From NCBI GenBank assembly GCA_046048875.1, contig JBJOFG010000012.1, positions 26,468 to 90,467 on the forward strand: a DNA stretch of 64,000 nucleotides, given 5' to 3'. Position numbers and translations under genes: made by a program. The first letter of the stretch is position 1. Each line of letters opens with the position of its first letter. A model generated the notes under the pieces. The model was given only the letters and a program-made list of their open reading frames with translations, did no database searches and had not been told where the DNA came from. This document shows positions 15,137-23,600 of the stretch, piece after piece. The stretch comes from CAIZGX01 sp046048875. GTDB lineage: Bacteria; Bacteroidota; Bacteroidia; Flavobacteriales_D; Sanyastnellaceae.

Positions 15137-15844
15137 ATGAAAAGTTCAAGACTGCGCATCGGATACATTTTATTGGCATTAACAGCATCTTTCGCTTTTC
15201 ATTCTTGCAATAACATTCCTTATTTCGGACACCAAGAAGGAAAAATCATTTACGATGTGACTTTCCCATACGAGTCAAACGACATCAAGCTTGCCCTTTT
15301 CCCAAGTGAAATGACATGCATTTTTGATGGTGATCGTCAACATACGCTCATTGAGTCAGCCTATGGTATTGTGAAATCTGAGTTCATTATTGATCATGAG
15401 AAAAAAGAATTCAATCACCTTGTTGCATGCTTTGGCAGCGACTATGTGATGCATTTGAATGAAGGGGAATTCAACGAATGGATTAAGCAATTCCCAGCAG
15501 TAAGACTTGAACCGACAGAAGAAACCATGATGATTGCAGGCTACGAGTGTAAGAAAACGATTGCTTATTTTAAAAGCGACTCTCTTCCGTCTGTCGATTT
15601 ATACAGCACCACGAAATTGGATTTAGACGGAAACAATTGGTGGAACACTTACGCGGGTGTTGAAGGGACATTACTAGGCTACGATATTGAGCAATACGGA
15701 AGACGCATGCAAGTGCGCGCACGTGAAGTCATTTTTCAAAAAACCACTCCCGAAGATTTTCAAATCCCAAGCTCTTACACCCCAATAAGCGCGGGTGAAA
15801 TGAAAGCCAAGCTCGATGAAATTGTAAAAGATTATCTCGATTGA
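15137..15844 (+). CDS. Envelope lipoprotein, DUF4412-like
   Basis: The 235-residue product has a lipoprotein signal (YILLALTASFAFHSC, Cys24). The mature domain alternates short beta-strands (GKIIYDVTFPY, TEETMMIAGYECKKTIAYF, LYSTTKLDLDGNNWW). It resembles the Bacteroidota DUF4412/GLPGLI-like lipoproteins, in which a reporter-like beta fold carries a 'I.GY.CKK' segment. No enzymatic motif is visible. The start at 15137 is preferred over 15083, because the shorter form begins at the signal peptide and has a -7 box just upstream. Divergent from cmk. Confidence 0.75.
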   Translation: MKSSRLRIGYILLALTASFAFHSCNNIPYFGHQEGKIIYDVTFPYESNDIKLALFPSEMTCIFDGDRQHTLIESAYGIVKSEFIIDHEKKEFNHLVACFGSDYVMHLNEGEFNEWIKQFPAVRLEPTEETMMIAGYECKKTIAYFKSDSLPSVDLYSTTKLDLDGNNWWNTYAGVEGTLLGYDIEQYGRRMQVRAREVIFQKTTPEDFQIPSSYTPISAGEMKAKLDEIVKDYLD

Positions 15845-15889
15845 TGAACCAATAGGAAACTTCCCTGTACAGCATAAAAAATTCAAGTT

Positions 15890-16738
15890 ATGCTGTTATC
15901 TTTTCTCCGATTCTTTCAAAGCGACGCAAGACATTTTCAAATTGTTTCTCAAACTATTTTCGTCTGCATTGGCGTTGTTTTCCTTCGTTGGGACTATTCA
16001 TTCATTTCTATTCTTCTCACATTCGGAACAGCCCTATCCATTCAACTGATTGGAATTTATCTATTGAAACTTCCTCTTCATTCCATCAAAAGTGCATTAA
16101 TAACGGCCTTTGGACTAACGTTGCTCTTCAAAAGTAATGAACCACTGCTCTATGCATTAGCCGCCGCAATCGCGATTGGTCAGAAATTTATTTTTAAAAT
16201 ACGCGGACAGCATCTTTTCAATCCTGCTAACGTCGGAATCATCGCGGTGATTCTTTTTACCAATAACGCTTGGATCTCTCCTGCACAATGGGGCAACAGC
16301 ACTGTTATTGTTTTCGTCATCGGCACTGCAGGATTGGCAGTGCTTTCACGTGTGAAGCGCATGGAAACTGGATTGATTTTCATTGCAACACTTTTCGCAT
16401 TGGAATACTACCGAACCATTGTTTACCTCGGTTGGAATTGGGAAGTCCTTCTTCACAAATTATCATCTGGAAGCATTTGGTTGTTTGCACTTTTCATGAT
16501 TACAGATCCTATGACCATTCCAACGAACAGACTCGTTCGAATTGTTTGGACCATGGCTGTGGCTTTCACTTCATTCTATTTAACGAACTACTACTTGGTG
16601 ACCGGAGCACCGCTGTGGGCTTTGGTTTGCTTCACTCCGCTTACTCCCCTTTTGAACAAGGTTTTTCCTAGCAAAACATTTAACTGGATTCATACAACAC
16701 AAAAACAATTCAACCATGACACAAAGATTGCTTATTAA
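15890..16738 (+). CDS. RnfD/NqrB-like integral membrane protein, stand-alone
   Basis: The 282-residue protein has about nine membrane helices of the NQR2/RnfD/RnfE family. Diagnostic segments are GQHLFNPANVGI and MITDPMTIPTNR, matching the conserved 'FNP' and 'TDPxT.P' motifs of RnfD and NqrB. The FMN-attachment signature (SGAT-like) of true RnfD/NqrB is not obvious, and no other rnf or nqr subunit gene is nearby, so it probably is not part of a canonical ion-pumping complex. It overlaps the following DUF2330 gene by 23 bp, which implies coupled translation. Function unknown; redox or flavin transport is inference only. Confidence 0.8.
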   Translation: MLLSFLRFFQSDARHFQIVSQTIFVCIGVVFLRWDYSFISILLTFGTALSIQLIGIYLLKLPLHSIKSALITAFGLTLLFKSNEPLLYALAAAIAIGQKFIFKIRGQHLFNPANVGIIAVILFTNNAWISPAQWGNSTVIVFVIGTAGLAVLSRVKRMETGLIFIATLFALEYYRTIVYLGWNWEVLLHKLSSGSIWLFALFMITDPMTIPTNRLVRIVWTMAVAFTSFYLTNYYLVTGAPLWALVCFTPLTPLLNKVFPSKTFNWIHTTQKQFNHDTKIAY

Positions 16739-18260
16739 GGCAGCAGCACTGTTGGTGCTTCTCTCAAGCGTAAACGCTTATTCGTTCTGCGGATTTTACG
16801 TCGCGAAAGCCGACGCCACATTATTCAACAACAAGAGCGAAATTATTTTAGTGCGCGATGGAACGCGAACTTCCATAACCATGTCGAACGACTTTAAAGG
16901 CGACGTTCGCGATTTCGCAATGGTGGTGCCTGTCCCAGTGGTTCTTCAAGAAGGCGATATCAAAGTCGTTGACCGAAGAATTTTCGAAACATTGGATGCA
17001 TATTCTTCACCAAGGCTGGTTGAATACTACGACACTAACCCTTGTCGCCAAGTCGAAGTAGTCGAAGAAGCAAACTGGAGTGCGATGGTAACTTCGACAA
17101 ATGCTGGCACTCGCCTAATGTACGACATGGTGGAAGAAAAATTCAACGTAACCATTGAAGCGGAATACACTGTTGGAGAGTATGATATCGCATTGCTTTC
17201 TGCAAAAGAGAGCACCGGATTGAAAAACTATTTGATTCAAGAAGGATATAAAATCCCAACTACGGCGGAAAGTGTGTTAGAACCATACATCAAAAGCAAC
17301 ATGAAATTCTTTGTAGTAAAAGTGAATTTAGACAATCAGAAAAACACTGGCTTCGACTATTTGCGTCCAATTCAAATCAACTTCGACCACCCGAAATTTA
17401 TGTTGCCTATACGTCTTGGAATGGCAAACAGCACTGGCGAGCAGGACATGATTGTTTATGCCTTCACCAAGACTGGACGCGTGGAGTGCACCAACTACAG
17501 AACAGTGAAAGTTCCAACTGATCGTAACATTCCTTTGTACACCAAAGACATCTTCGGCGAGTTCTACAAAAACCTATTCACCCGTGCTTATTCGCGTGAA
17601 GGAAAGAATGCGGTAATGTTAGAATACGCATGGAACGTAACCCCAAGTTGGGGCGGAATGAAATGCGATCCGTGTGTTGGGAATCCGCCTATTTACAACG
17701 ATTTCGCTGAAGCGGGTGTTTGGTGGGCCGGTTGGAATTCTCCTTCGTCCGTATTCTTCACACGTCTACATGTTCGATACAGCAATGCGAAATTTCCAGC
17801 AGATTTGACTTTCCAGATCACGCCAAACACAGAGAATTTCCAAGCGCGATACATTCTGACTCACCCTGCTGGCGGGCCATTCGACTGTGATGAATCTCAA
17901 GCATATTTGGAATCTTTACGTTCAAAAAGAAAAGTTGAAGTGGATGAACTGTATGCACTTGCTGGGATTAAGCCTAATGACCGAAGTGATGAATACATCA
18001 ACGAATTCGTTTCATTCATGAAGGAAAAGCCTTACGATTCGATGTTGAAGGGGGAAGTTATTCCTGGTGAGAATTCGCCGATGGATCCGAGTGAAATTGA
18101 AGTGGATGAAGCTTACATTCATTCCGACATGGAACCGAATGAAGCGTTCTTGCAAAATGAGAATCCTGATAAAAAGAGCAAACCCTGGGAAGTGCCGCTA
18201 TTCTTGGGATCCATAGTAGGACTTGTTCTTTTCGTATCGAGAAAACGAACGAAGGTATAG
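16716..18260 (+). CDS. DUF2330 family envelope protein
   Basis: The 514-residue product has an N-terminal signal peptide (LLIKAAALLVLLSSVNAYS), a conserved start of the mature protein (FCGFYVAKADATLFN), a long extracytoplasmic domain and one C-terminal membrane helix (VPLFLGSIVGLVLFV) followed by basic residues. That topology places the main domain outside the inner membrane. A CxxC motif lies in MKCDPCVGNPP near residue 320, and several single cysteines are spread through the domain. The family has no established function. The 23-bp overlap with the RnfD-like gene indicates joint expression and a possible membrane complex. Confidence 0.85.
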   Translation: MTQRLLIKAAALLVLLSSVNAYSFCGFYVAKADATLFNNKSEIILVRDGTRTSITMSNDFKGDVRDFAMVVPVPVVLQEGDIKVVDRRIFETLDAYSSPRLVEYYDTNPCRQVEVVEEANWSAMVTSTNAGTRLMYDMVEEKFNVTIEAEYTVGEYDIALLSAKESTGLKNYLIQEGYKIPTTAESVLEPYIKSNMKFFVVKVNLDNQKNTGFDYLRPIQINFDHPKFMLPIRLGMANSTGEQDMIVYAFTKTGRVECTNYRTVKVPTDRNIPLYTKDIFGEFYKNLFTRAYSREGKNAVMLEYAWNVTPSWGGMKCDPCVGNPPIYNDFAEAGVWWAGWNSPSSVFFTRLHVRYSNAKFPADLTFQITPNTENFQARYILTHPAGGPFDCDESQAYLESLRSKRKVEVDELYALAGIKPNDRSDEYINEFVSFMKEKPYDSMLKGEVIPGENSPMDPSEIEVDEAYIHSDMEPNEAFLQNENPDKKSKPWEVPLFLGSIVGLVLFVSRKRTKV

Positions 18261-18270
18261 ACACAAAAAA

Positions 18271-18288
18271 GGGCGACCGTGGTCGCCC
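18271..18288. terminator. Bidirectional rho-independent terminator
   Basis: Stem GGGCGACC/GGTCGCCC flanked by six A and six T. It lies between the convergent DUF2330 and GAPDH genes and can serve both. Confidence 0.9.
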
Positions 18289-18310
18289 TTTTTTCTTCAA
18301 CATAAATAAA

Positions 18311-19771
18311 TCAATAGTACATGCTACGACGCACTTTCGCAACGTATTTCGCCAAGCGAATCACTTGCTTGGTGTATCCGAATTCGTTGTCGTACCATAC
18401 GTATAAAACAATTCCTTTTCCATCTTTAGAAACTATTGTTGCTTGGCTATCATAAACACTGCAGCAATCGTTTCCAACGATATCACTAGAAACCAATTCT
18501 TCGCTAATGCTATAGAAAATTTGATTTACTAAATCACCTTCCAATGCAGCTTTGCGAACAGTAGCATTTACCTCTTCAACCGTGGTTGCTTTGTCGGTAT
18601 AAACGTGAATGATTGCCAACGACCCGTTTGGAGTTGGTACGCGAACTGCATTTGAAGTCAACTTGTCTGCCAATGTAGGAATAACCTTTGTAACCGCCTT
18701 ACCAGCGCCTGTTTCAGTGATTACCATGTTCACAGCAGCACTTCTACCACGACGACTTTTCTTGTGCATGTTGTCCAACAAGTTTTGGTCATTGGTATAC
18801 GCGTGAACCGTTTCAATGTGCCCCTTTTCAATTCCGAAAGAATCAAAGATGGTTTTCAAAATTGGTGAAATCGCATTTGTGGTGCAGCTTGCTGCTGAAA
18901 AGATTGTTTCACTTTCAATGTCTAGATCGCGGTGGTTAATTCCGTAAACGATATTTGGAACTTCCTTACCAGGAGCGGTTAATAAAACTTTACTCACTCC
19001 TTTTGCTTTCAAGTGAATGCTCAACGCCTCACGATCTTTGAAAACACCAGTGTTATCGATTAACAGAGCATCTTTGATTCCGTAGGCAGTGTAGTCCACC
19101 GCACTTGGATCTTTCGCCGCAATCATATAAATACGCTGACCGTTAACAATCAAACATTTATTTTCATAATCAACATCAACTGTTCCTTTGAATCTTCCGT
19201 GAACAGAATCGTTCTCGAAAAGCGCCGCGCGCTTCTTGATTGACAAATCATCGTCTTCACGTGTAACAATTGCGCGCAAACGAAGTTGTTGTCCGCTTCC
19301 CGCTTGTCGCACCAATTCGCGCGCAGCAAGACGTCCGATACGACCGAAACCGAACAAGACAACGTCTCTTGGCTCCATGTCTTTACCTTCTTCTGTAAAG
19401 TTTTGAAGTTTTTCTTCTAAAAACTCTCTCTGGGAGTTGAAGTGCTCGCGAGCAGCAGACCACTCGCTAGCCAATTTTCCAATATCAATTTTCGCTGGAG
19501 CAATGTCCATGTTGTACAATTCAGTAGCCAACTCAGCTGAATCAAAAACGCTGATAGGTTTACCCACCACTTCCGCAGCATACTTATGCAAGCGAAGGAT
19601 TTCAGTGATGCGTGTATCTGCAAGGTGATTGCGGAAAAGCACCAATTCAATAGATTTTTCGAAAAGCAACTTTCCTACCATGTGGGCAAGATCTACAGCT
19701 GCCTTTTCTTGGTTCACATACACCGCCAGTTCATTGCTGTAAGTGTCGTTTGACAAGGGTTTGTTTGACAT
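18311..19771 (-). CDS. gap: Glyceraldehyde-3-phosphate dehydrogenase, long form
   Basis: The 486-residue enzyme oxidises glyceraldehyde 3-phosphate in glycolysis or runs the reverse in gluconeogenesis. The Rossmann motif GFGRIGRLAARE starts near residue 141, the active-site cysteine is in SAASCTTNAISP, and DNEFGYTKQV lies near the C-terminus. A helical N-terminal extension of ~130 residues precedes the NAD domain; such long GAPDHs occur in Bacteroidota and some proteobacteria, and its role is unknown. It ends at a shared terminator and starts 57 nt behind a TATCTTTG box. Confidence 0.95.
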   Translation of the reverse strand: MSNKPLSNDTYSNELAVYVNQEKAAVDLAHMVGKLLFEKSIELVLFRNHLADTRITEILRLHKYAAEVVGKPISVFDSAELATELYNMDIAPAKIDIGKLASEWSAAREHFNSQREFLEEKLQNFTEEGKDMEPRDVVLFGFGRIGRLAARELVRQAGSGQQLRLRAIVTREDDDLSIKKRAALFENDSVHGRFKGTVDVDYENKCLIVNGQRIYMIAAKDPSAVDYTAYGIKDALLIDNTGVFKDREALSIHLKAKGVSKVLLTAPGKEVPNIVYGINHRDLDIESETIFSAASCTTNAISPILKTIFDSFGIEKGHIETVHAYTNDQNLLDNMHKKSRRGRSAAVNMVITETGAGKAVTKVIPTLADKLTSNAVRVPTPNGSLAIIHVYTDKATTVEEVNATVRKAALEGDLVNQIFYSISEELVSSDIVGNDCCSVYDSQATIVSKDGKGIVLYVWYDNEFGYTKQVIRLAKYVAKVRRSMYY

Positions 19772-19828
19772 AAAAATAATTTAAATGAGTTGAATTTAAT
19801 TCTTGAAAGTCATTTTTTCAAGACGCCG

Positions 19829-19836
19829 CAAAGATA
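19829..19836 (-). promoter_or_regulatory. -7 box TATCTTTG of gap
   Basis: Exact TAnnTTTG on the minus strand, 57 nt before the ATG. A TTG about 22 nt upstream could be the -33 element. Confidence 0.55.
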
Positions 19837-19864
19837 GTTCAAGCCATTCAATAGGGCACAAAAA

Positions 19865-19896
19865 AATCAGCCCCGTCATATCTAACGAGGCTGATT
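19865..19896 (-). terminator. Rho-independent terminator of htrA
   Basis: Stem AATCAGCC/GGCTGATT with partial inner pairing, followed on the minus strand by a T-run (the A-run at 19861-19866). It lies 23 bp past the htrA stop. Confidence 0.8.
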
Positions 19897-19918
19897 TCAG
19901 TCAGTGTATTAAACCTCT

Positions 19919-21355
19919 TTAAATACCAAACCCATAGTAGGCGCGTGTTCCATTTGGATAAACACCTTCCAACAAAATTCCTCCTGACTTAGACTTCAGC
20001 AACGTTTGAAGTTGCTCCGGCGAAGTCACTTGAACCCCGTCGATTTTCGTTACAATGAAACCTGTCTTTACACCAGCGCTTCTTAGTTTTCCTGTTGAAA
20101 GGACTCCCACCTTTGCACCACCTTGAATGCGCAATGCTTTACATTCACTTTCCGATGGGGTGCTGAATTCAGCGCCTAACGAAGAAATATTCTCAGCAGC
20201 TATCTCTTCGAAATTCTCTAATTCAGCCTTTCCCGATTTATTCTTCAATTCCACTTCAACATTCTTCTCTTTTCCATTTCTCCAAATCACCAAATTGACT
20301 TTGTTTCCAGGACGGAATTTGCTGATTTGCTCTTGTAATTGAGGGACAGTTGAAACAGAGTAATCGGCTACTTTCAAAATAATATCTCCGGCTTCAAGGC
20401 CCGCAGATTCTGCAGCGCCTCCCGCTGTGACATTATTGATGTACACGCCTGAAACAAGCGGCAAATCAGCTTCTTGCGCCTGTGCTTCGGTCACTGCCGA
20501 AATCTGAACACCTAAAAATCCGCGTTGAACGTTACCAAATTCAATAATATCCTCCGCTACTTTCTTTGCAATCGAAGCAGGAATTGCAAATGAATATCCT
20601 GCGTATGATCCCGTGCGCGAAGCAATAGCGGTATTGATTCCGATTAATTCGCCATTTGTATTTACCAATGCACCTCCGCTGTTACCTGGATTTACCGCAG
20701 CATCTGTTTGAATGAAGGATTCAACAGGAAGAACTTCAGACCCCTTTCCTTCGCCTATGATATTGATATTTCTTCCTTTCGCACTTACGATACCCGCAGT
20801 AACAGTCGAAGTTAACTCGAAAGGATTTCCAACGGCGAGTACCCATTGACCAATGTGCACAGCATCGCTGTTTCCCCATGAAATAGCCGGAAGATTTGAC
20901 TCATCAATTTTCAGTACAGCAATATCTGAACTCGGATCTTTTCCAACTACAGTCGCCTCATAATTTTTATTGTTATTTAAAGTAACTGTCACTTTTTCAG
21001 CGCCATCTATGACATGATTGTTAGTGATGATGTACCCATCGGCTGAAATAATGACACCTGATCCAGTCGCTGTTTGTGTTTGAGGCTGCTGATATCCGAA
21101 AAAGCCTCCCCAAGGATCATAGGTGTTTGTTTTGATTTCAGTCTTCACGTGAACCACCGAGTTAACTGTGCGCTCTGCCGCCACTACAAAATCTCCACCT
21201 GCTCCTGGCATTCCCGCATAATTAGCGAAGACCCCCGGCACATTGGAATTCCAAGCGAATTCGCTGGTATTCGGTTTGACAACAAAATGGTATGCAGCCA
21301 TGGCAATAAGACCGCCAGCGAAGGCTGCAGCAAAAGTGACTAGACTCTTTTTCAT
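19919..21355 (-). CDS. HtrA/DegP-type periplasmic serine protease
   Basis: The 478-residue protease-chaperone degrades misfolded envelope proteins. An N-terminal hydrophobic signal or anchor (residues 5-26) is followed by a trypsin-like domain with the triad His114 (TNNHVI), Asp144 (SSDIAVLKI) and Ser226 (NPGNSGGAL). A first PDZ domain spans about 275-365 (RGFLGVQIS, AAESAGLEAGDIIL), and a second, shorter PDZ-like domain lies near 405-475 (AGVKTGFIVTKIDG). A Gly/Gln/Thr-rich loop (GGFFGYQQPQTQ) precedes the catalytic His, as in DegP/DegQ. It is monocistronic, with its own promoter box and terminator. Confidence 0.95.
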   Translation of the reverse strand: MKKSLVTFAAAFAGGLIAMAAYHFVVKPNTSEFAWNSNVPGVFANYAGMPGAGGDFVVAAERTVNSVVHVKTEIKTNTYDPWGGFFGYQQPQTQTATGSGVIISADGYIITNNHVIDGAEKVTVTLNNNKNYEATVVGKDPSSDIAVLKIDESNLPAISWGNSDAVHIGQWVLAVGNPFELTSTVTAGIVSAKGRNINIIGEGKGSEVLPVESFIQTDAAVNPGNSGGALVNTNGELIGINTAIASRTGSYAGYSFAIPASIAKKVAEDIIEFGNVQRGFLGVQISAVTEAQAQEADLPLVSGVYINNVTAGGAAESAGLEAGDIILKVADYSVSTVPQLQEQISKFRPGNKVNLVIWRNGKEKNVEVELKNKSGKAELENFEEIAAENISSLGAEFSTPSESECKALRIQGGAKVGVLSTGKLRSAGVKTGFIVTKIDGVQVTSPEQLQTLLKSKSGGILLEGVYPNGTRAYYGFGI

Positions 21356-21375
21356 ACGTTTTGAATTTTTATTTG

Positions 21376-21383
21376 CGAAAATA
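21376..21383 (-). promoter_or_regulatory. -7 box TATTTTCG of htrA
   Basis: TAnnTTcG variant on the minus strand, 20 nt before the ATG at 21355. Confidence 0.45.
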
Positions 21384-21459
21384 ATTTGATTCCCCCGCGA
21401 ACAAAAACGACACCAAAATATTTTTATTGTCGGAATGAATTGATTGTAATTTTACCAAC

Positions 21460-22455
21460 ATGAAAAAATCGTTGAGTGCCATTGGAGTTGTTGTAATGAT
21501 TGCCATTATTTTAGTTGGATGCGAAAAAGACATTACAGTTGACTTGCCTCAAGCTGAAACGAAAATTGTGGTTCAAGGAAGCATAGAACCCGACCAACCA
21601 CCTATTGTTATCCTAAGTTACTCGTCTGGTTATTTTGACCCCGCAGATGCCGATGCTGTGGCTAATTCTTATGTTCAGAATGCCCAGGTAAAAATGGTTC
21701 ATGGCACAGACACAATTCCGCTCGACATGTATTGCACTGCGGATCTTACAGTTGATCAGCTCCTACTAGCCTCACAAATTTTAGGTCTACCACCTCAAGC
21801 TGTGCTTGCTTTAAACATATGCCTGTACACTTCTTTGACACCGCAAGCTTTTGGAGTTGCTGGAGAAACCTACACGCTGCTTGTAGATAAAGATGAACAC
21901 CATTTGCATGCGATAACCAAAGTAAATTTCCCAATACCCATTGACAGTCTTTGGTTCGCACCACCTTCTGGGAATCCACTTGACTCGCTTGGATTTATAT
22001 ACGGAAACATGACAGACCCCGATTCACTTGGCAATGCATATCGTTGGTCAACAAAGCGCATTAACCGCTATCCGAGTTGGATTACTCAAGACACTTATTT
22101 AATCGGGCAGCAAAAGGACTTGACTTTTACCAACCCCATACCGAGTGTTTACGATGACGAGTTTTTCAACGGGCTCACCTTTGAATTTGCCTATTACAGA
22201 GGGCGTATTCCTTTTAGCGACAAATTTGACGACCGCGGAATTGAAGGTGGCTATTACAAACGTGGTGACACGGTTGTGGTTCGTGGATGCAGCATTGACC
22301 TGAATGTTTACAAATTCTTCAAATCGTATGAAGATCAATTAGCCAATCAAGGATCTCCTTTCGCTTCACCAAGCAACGTAAAATCAAATGTGCAAGGTGG
22401 GCTTGGTGTTTGGGCGGGATATGGCGCCTACTACGATACGCTTGTTTGTCAATAA
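21460..22455 (+). CDS. DUF4249 family lipoprotein
   Basis: The 331-residue protein has a lipoprotein signal ending in ILVGC (Cys21), then CEKDITVDLPQAETKIVVQG, the typical opening of DUF4249 proteins. These Bacteroidota outer-membrane lipoproteins usually sit next to a SusC/TonB-dependent receptor gene and probably cap its transport channel. Here no receptor gene is adjacent, so the partner must lie elsewhere or be absent. A TAATTTTA box 5 nt before the ATG is a weak promoter match. The gene lies head-to-head with htrA. Confidence 0.85.
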   Translation: MKKSLSAIGVVVMIAIILVGCEKDITVDLPQAETKIVVQGSIEPDQPPIVILSYSSGYFDPADADAVANSYVQNAQVKMVHGTDTIPLDMYCTADLTVDQLLLASQILGLPPQAVLALNICLYTSLTPQAFGVAGETYTLLVDKDEHHLHAITKVNFPIPIDSLWFAPPSGNPLDSLGFIYGNMTDPDSLGNAYRWSTKRINRYPSWITQDTYLIGQQKDLTFTNPIPSVYDDEFFNGLTFEFAYYRGRIPFSDKFDDRGIEGGYYKRGDTVVVRGCSIDLNVYKFFKSYEDQLANQGSPFASPSNVKSNVQGGLGVWAGYGAYYDTLVCQ

Positions 22456-22505
22456 AGTGATAGTCGTCACATTCCCTTCGCGCTATTAGGGACTATCTTC
22501 GCGGC

Positions 22506-22895
22506 ATGGCAACAGAAGCAAAAACAGCATTGGGCAAAGTCGTTAAAATGAAATGCCCGCATTGCGGTAAAGGACATTTATTCGCGAATGAATCTGCCCT
22601 TTCCTTTAGTAAATTAGGTCAAGTAAAATCGGAATGTTTGGAATGCGGGACGAATTTCAATCCTGAACCAGGTTTTTATTTCGGAGCAGCCTATGTAAGC
22701 TGGGCGTTAACAGTAGCTATGTGGGTAGCCATTCTTGTAGCTTTGAAAACTTTCAATGCTCTAGGATTCATTGAATTCGGATTTTTAACGCATCCGAAAA
22801 CGTTTTTGCTTACTGGAATTGGATTTACAATCGTTTTATTCCCTTATCTCTTCAAACTATCTCGCTCGATCTGGGCGTACATGTTCATCAAATAA
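22506..22895 (+). CDS. DUF983 family membrane protein
   Basis: The 129-residue protein has an N-terminal zinc-ribbon-like segment (CPHCGKGHLF and CLECGTNFNPEPG) followed by two membrane helices (about residues 65-83 and 95-115). This matches the DUF983 family, small zinc-ribbon membrane proteins sometimes found near cytochrome oxidase genes. Function unknown. The last 8 bp overlap the convergent ABC ATPase gene. Confidence 0.88.
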   Translation: MATEAKTALGKVVKMKCPHCGKGHLFANESALSFSKLGQVKSECLECGTNFNPEPGFYFGAAYVSWALTVAMWVAILVALKTFNALGFIEFGFLTHPKTFLLTGIGFTIVLFPYLFKLSRSIWAYMFIK

Positions 22896-23538
22896 TCAGA
22901 CCGTCGCTCATCACAATCTTGCGATCCGCCTGAGCCGCTAATTCTTCGTTGTGTGTAACGATAACGAAGCTGTGATGAAATTCATTTCTAAGTTCGAAAA
23001 ACAAATTATGAAGGGCCACTGCATTGGCCTTGTCTAAATTCCCGGAAGGTTCATCTGCAAAGACAACTTTCGGATTATTCATCAACGCACGCGCCACCGC
23101 AACTCTTTGTTGCTCTCCACCTGAAAGTTCAGAAGGTTTGTGTTCTGCTCTGTGTCCAAGCCCCAATCTTTCCAACCAAAAAGCCGCTTTTTTTTCAGCT
23201 TCCTTTTTATCAACACCCGCTATGAGTGCTGGGATGCAAACATTCTCCGTTGCTGTAAATTCAGCCAATAAATTATGAAATTGAAAGACGAACCCTAAGT
23301 GCTTGTTTCGAAAACGCGCCAACTCACGTTGTTTCAATTGAAAGGGATTTACACCGTCTATTGTAACGACTCCTTTGTCTGGATTATCTAGCGTTCCTAG
23401 AATCTGCAAAAGGGTGGTTTTACCTGCTCCGCTTGCCCCGACAATTGAAACAATTTCACTTTTTTCAATATCCAAAGAAACGTTATTCAACACTTGAACC
23501 TTTCCGTATCCTTTATAAATTCCCGATGCATGAATCAT
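22888..23538 (-). CDS. ABC transporter ATP-binding protein, LolD/MacB type
   Basis: The 216-residue ATPase has Walker A GASGAGKTT, Q-loop region FVFQFHNLLAEFTATENV, signature LSGGEQQRVAVARAL, Walker B VVFADEPSGNLD and H-loop VTHN. Length and the FHNLL/TATENV pattern match LolD, which powers release of lipoproteins from the inner membrane, but MacB or FtsE-like roles cannot be excluded. No permease gene is adjacent. CATCTTTG lies 4 nt before the ATG. Confidence 0.85.
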   Translation of the reverse strand: MIHASGIYKGYGKVQVLNNVSLDIEKSEIVSIVGASGAGKTTLLQILGTLDNPDKGVVTIDGVNPFQLKQRELARFRNKHLGFVFQFHNLLAEFTATENVCIPALIAGVDKKEAEKKAAFWLERLGLGHRAEHKPSELSGGEQQRVAVARALMNNPKVVFADEPSGNLDKANAVALHNLFFELRNEFHHSFVIVTHNEELAAQADRKIVMSDGLII

Positions 23539-23542
23539 ACTA

Positions 23543-23550
23543 CAAAGATG
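23543..23550 (-). promoter_or_regulatory. -7-like box CATCTTTG of the ABC ATPase gene
   Basis: Seven of eight positions match TAnnTTTG, 4 nt before the ATG at 23538. Confidence 0.4.
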
Positions 23551-23574
23551 AGCAAAAACTTCGTCATTATTTAG

Positions 23575-23582
23575 TACATTCG
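23575..23582 (+). promoter_or_regulatory. -7 box TACATTCG of sucC
   Basis: TAnnTTcG variant, 18 nt before the sucC ATG. It lies back to back with the ABC ATPase promoter. Confidence 0.45.
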
Positions 23583-23600
23583 CGTCGCAAATATTGAACT

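Noticed and set aside
15890..16738. Part of a complete Rnf or Nqr ion-pumping complex
   Set aside because: No other subunit gene (A, B, C, E, F or G) is present on either side; the only partner is DUF2330.
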